Source of the DNA: Anoxybacillus pushchinoensis
GTDB lineage: Bacteria > Bacillota > Bacilli > Bacillales > Anoxybacillaceae
Assembly: GCF_900111795.1 (NCBI RefSeq)
Contig: NZ_FOJQ01000002.1
Location: 13,296 to 77,295 of the forward strand
DNA length: 64,000 nt
Reading direction: 5' to 3'
A model generated the notes under the pieces. The model did no database searches and had not been told where the DNA came from. It worked only from the letters and a program-made list of their open reading frames with translations. Positions within the stretch are counted from its first letter, which is position 1. Every line of letters begins with the position of its first letter. Position numbers and translations under genes: made by a program. Positions 62,691 to 64,000 of the stretch are shown one piece after another.

Positions 62691-63437
62691 ATGAGCGAAG
62701 CAGCACAAACGTTAGACGGTTGGTATTGCCTGCATGATTTTCGCACAATTGATTGGGTAGCTTGGAAAATGCTCTCGAATGATGAGCGTCAAGAAGCAAT
62801 TCATGAGTTTTTAACGCTAGTGGAAAAATGGGAAACAACGGAAGCGGCTAAAGAGGGAAGTCACGCCATTTACACGATTATGGGGCAAAAAGCGGACGTC
62901 ATGTTTATGCTTTTACGTCCGACGATGGAAGAACTTCATGAAATCGAAACAGCAATCAATAAAACAAAGTTAGCTGAATATCTCATCCCTGCGTATTCAT
63001 ACGTTTCTGTCGTTGAGCTAAGCAACTATTTGCCGGCAGAAGCTGGCGATCCGTATGAAAACCCAGAAGTGCGCCGCCGTTTATATCCGATTTTACCGAA
63101 AACAAATCACGTATGCTTCTATCCAATGGACAAGCGTCGTCAAGGAAATGATAATTGGTACATGCTTCCGATGGAAGAACGCCGCAATTTAATGCGCGCA
63201 CATGGCATGACAGGACGAAAATATGCAGGAAAAGTCGTACAAATTATTACGGGCTCTGTCGGTTTTGATGACTACGAATGGGGCGTCACTCTCTTTTCAA
63301 ACGATGTCCTTCAGTTTAAAAAGCTTGTGTACGAAATGCGTTTCGATGAAGTAAGCGCACGATTTGGTGAGTTTGGCTCGTTTTTTGTTGGGAACATCTT
63401 GCCAAAGGAAAAAATACAATCGTTTTTACATGTATAG
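62691..63437 (+). CDS. hemQ: Coproheme decarboxylase HemQ
   Basis: HemQ converts iron-coproporphyrin III to protoheme with peroxide, the last step of the Firmicutes heme pathway. The 248-residue protein of the chlorite-dismutase fold has the reactive Tyr144 in CFYPMDK (Lys148 beside it) and the proximal His171 in [13 protein letters not shown]; these align one residue off the remembered Geobacillus enzyme (Tyr145, Lys149, His172). The start follows AAGGAGTG. In B. subtilis (ywfI) it also lies near pta. Confidence 0.96.
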   Translation: MSEAAQTLDGWYCLHDFRTIDWVAWKMLSNDERQEAIHEFLTLVEKWETTEAAKEGSHAIYTIMGQKADVMFMLLRPTMEELHEIETAINKTKLAEYLIPAYSYVSVVELSNYLPAEAGDPYENPEVRRRLYPILPKTNHVCFYPMDKRRQGNDNWYMLPMEERRNLMRAHGMTGRKYAGKVVQIITGSVGFDDYEWGVTLFSNDVLQFKKLVYEMRFDEVSARFGEFGSFFVGNILPKEKIQSFLHV

Positions 63438-63462
63438 GCCTCCGATTTGGAGGTCTTTTTTT
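63437..63462 (+). terminator. Terminator of hemQ
   Basis: A 7-bp stem GGCCTCC/GGAGGTC with one G-T pair and a five-base loop is followed by TTTTTTT. Confidence 0.85.
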
Positions 63463-63559
63463 ATGATGTGCTTCATACATATAACAATGACGACTTTCCT
63501 CACATTTTCGCATGTTTCATCATAGGCTAATAGCGATTTCCATAAAGGGAGGGGAAGGG

Positions 63560-63982
63560 ATGGCTGTTGTTGCACATACAGAAGAAGATGTGAAATTACT
63601 GGCCCGTTTAATGCGAGCGGAAGCAGAAGGAGATGGACAGCTCGGCATGCTTATGGTAGGGAACGTAGGAATTAATCGAGTCATCGCAGACTGTCTAGAT
63701 TTTATTGGACTGCGTACCATTCGACAAATGGTATTCCAAAGTCCTGGGGGATTTGAAGCTGTACAAAAGGGGTATTTTTATCAACGTGCCCGCGAAGAAG
63801 ACATGCGCCTTGCCCGGCGCGTCATTCGCGGTGAGCGATTTCATCCAGCAACGCATGCGCTTTGGTTTTTCCGACCAGATGGTCCTTGTCCAGCACGATG
63901 GTTTAATCAATGGAATACCGGTCGCTTCAAATCTCATTGTTTTTACGCGCCAACTCGCTGGGATTGTCCACGCGTATATTAA
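63560..63982 (+). CDS. cwlJ: Spore cortex hydrolase CwlJ
   Basis: CwlJ is a cortex-lytic enzyme in the spore coat, active in calcium-dipicolinate-triggered germination. The 140-residue protein has the hydrolase_2 pattern with RLMRAEAEGDGQLGMLMVGNVGINR (catalytic Glu region), MVFQSPGGFEAVQKGYFY and the C-terminal HCFYAPT. The start is the ATG at 63560 after AAGGGAGGGG; the frame extends upstream without a site. A ribosome binding site (AAGGGAGGG) follows at 63987, so the next gene, probably gerQ, starts at or beyond the window end. Confidence 0.93.
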   Translation: MAVVAHTEEDVKLLARLMRAEAEGDGQLGMLMVGNVGINRVIADCLDFIGLRTIRQMVFQSPGGFEAVQKGYFYQRAREEDMRLARRVIRGERFHPATHALWFFRPDGPCPARWFNQWNTGRFKSHCFYAPTRWDCPRVY

Positions 63983-64000
63983 TTTAAGGGAGGGATTAGT

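Overview
The window is a stretch of a Bacillaceae chromosome (low-to-moderate GC, endospore former), most likely from the thermophilic Anoxybacillus/Geobacillus group. The grounds are a gene order that follows the B. subtilis atp-upp-glyA-ywl-prfA-tdk-rho-murA-fba-spo0F-pyrG-rpoE-argS-speE-pbpG-ywh-ywf segment, combined with genes B. subtilis lacks at this locus: a nuo (complex I) operon directly after atp, and icmF inside the fatty-acid operon. Genus is inferred from remembered protein similarity and not from a search. No rRNA, tRNA, CRISPR array, insertion sequence or prophage was seen, and no gene-free stretch exceeds 300 bases.

Layout. 1-8.35 kb (minus): start of the nuo operon (nuoA, nuoB, partial nuoC), then the complete F1Fo ATP synthase operon atpZ-I-B-E-F-H-A-G-D-C. 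8.5-18.0 kb (minus): wecB, upp, glyA, ywlG, rpiB, a chemoreceptor, ywlE, mntP, ywlC (tsaC/sua5), spoIIR and prmC, with prfA to 19.1 kb. A dense DnaA-box cluster covers ywlC-spoIIR, and spoIIR has a sigma-F-type promoter.

19.2-26.7 kb is an accessory block between prfA and tdk, which I expect to be close neighbours in relatives. A plus-strand unit (zinc alcohol dehydrogenase, aldehyde dehydrogenase, DUF779 protein) starts at a clear sigma-54 promoter. It converges on a minus-strand unit (iron alcohol dehydrogenase, soluble GAF-PAS histidine kinase, NtrC-type sigma-54 activator) whose genes overlap. The simplest reading is a self-contained, signal-controlled alcohol/aldehyde oxidation module.

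26.8-36.8 kb: tdk, rpmE, rho, glpX, murA2, tal, fbaA, spo0F (minus), ywjG (plus), pyrG and rpoE (minus). pyrG has a GGGC start and a leader terminator, as in CTP-controlled reiterative-transcription attenuation. 36.9-47.5 kb: a fatty/branched-chain acyl-CoA degradation operon (thiolase, hydroxyacyl-CoA dehydrogenase, two acyl-CoA dehydrogenases, TetR regulator, IcmF) plus the Fe-S membrane oxidoreductase fadF. Two near-identical palindromes sit before the thiolase and fadF. 47.5-58.9 kb: cardiolipin synthase, argS, ywiB, a small heme-copper-oxidase-like protein, speE-speB, the class A PBP pbpG, ywhD, ywhC, ywhB, ywgA and ywfO. 59-64 kb: DUF1450 protein, rsfA (sigma-F-type promoter), lipL, pta, a DedA-type protein, hemQ and cwlJ; a ribosome binding site at the very end announces the next gene, probably gerQ.

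Many genes start with GTG or TTG behind strong Shine-Dalgarno sequences; starts given here were chosen from those sites and from remembered family N-termini, so they are often shorter than the longest open frame.
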